NCBI GenBank assembly: GCA_030267965.1
Contig: BRYA01000402.1
Coordinates: forward strand, 1-38,621
Source of the DNA: Triparma columacea
Lineage: Eukaryota; Sar; Bolidophyceae; Parmales; Triparmaceae
Direction: 5' to 3'
DNA: 38,621 nt
Shown piece after piece: positions 38,598 through 38,621 of the stretch (the first letter of the stretch is position 1; every line of letters starts with the position of its first letter). Made by a program: the position numbers and the translations under genes. The notes beneath the pieces are model-generated. The model was not told where the DNA came from and searched no databases. It worked only from the letters and a program-made list of their open reading frames with translations.

Positions 38598-38621
38598 CTG
38601 TGGTGTGGGGAGAAAGGGGGG

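Overview
This window is nuclear DNA of a eukaryote. Genes are split by short introns of about 70-300 bp. Almost all have GTG-type donors (usually GTGAG), pyrimidine tracts rich in C homopolymers and, where visible, CTAAC-like branch points. Intergenic gaps are small. The gene content (a bHLH-PAS factor of the diatom RITMO1 type, START-domain membrane proteins, very long acidic low-complexity proteins) points to a stramenopile alga. A bolidophyte/parmalean such as Triparma is my best guess, but that is inference. I see no tRNA, rRNA, CRISPR array, prokaryotic operon or recognisable transposon.

Layout. 191-7345 (-): a 2384-residue single-exon membrane protein made of three near-identical XK-related-like modules, with START-like sequence between modules 1 and 2. 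7346-9045: non-coding, with a ~155-166 bp tandem repeat of about five copies. 9046-13174: a divergent pair of glycosyltransferase genes, an exostosin-like + GT25-like fusion (-) and a CAP10/GT90-like type II membrane protein (+). 13272-16313 (-): a large acidic unknown protein with a Tudor/Agenet-like patch. 16486-21490 (-): a five-exon protein with a polytopic membrane domain and three START domains. 21725-24280: three small genes, namely an HU/IHF-like protein (+), a mitochondrial BolA3-like Fe-S factor (-) and an ankyrin protein (+), with an AT-rich island between the last two. 24385-28542 (-): two tandem unknown genes that share a C-terminal module; the first begins with a catalytically degenerate glutamine-amidotransferase fold. 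28890-32474 (+): a four-exon zinc-cluster / extracellular beta-sandwich / polytopic membrane protein. 33043-34510 (+): bHLH-PAS factor. 35568-36032 (+): ribosomal protein eS19. 36205-37789 (-): an eight-helix membrane protein of unknown function. 38007-38597 (-): the last exon of a gene that runs off the window.

Themes. Two unrelated-looking genes join multi-pass membrane domains to START lipid-binding domains, so membrane-lipid handling is the strongest functional thread. The two adjacent glycosyltransferases suggest a Golgi glycan function under a shared 266 bp promoter. Splice structures were assembled by hand from phase-compatible GT-AG sites that restore family motifs. At least two, probably three, introns are multiples of three without stops, so they look like coding sequence until the splice signals are examined.
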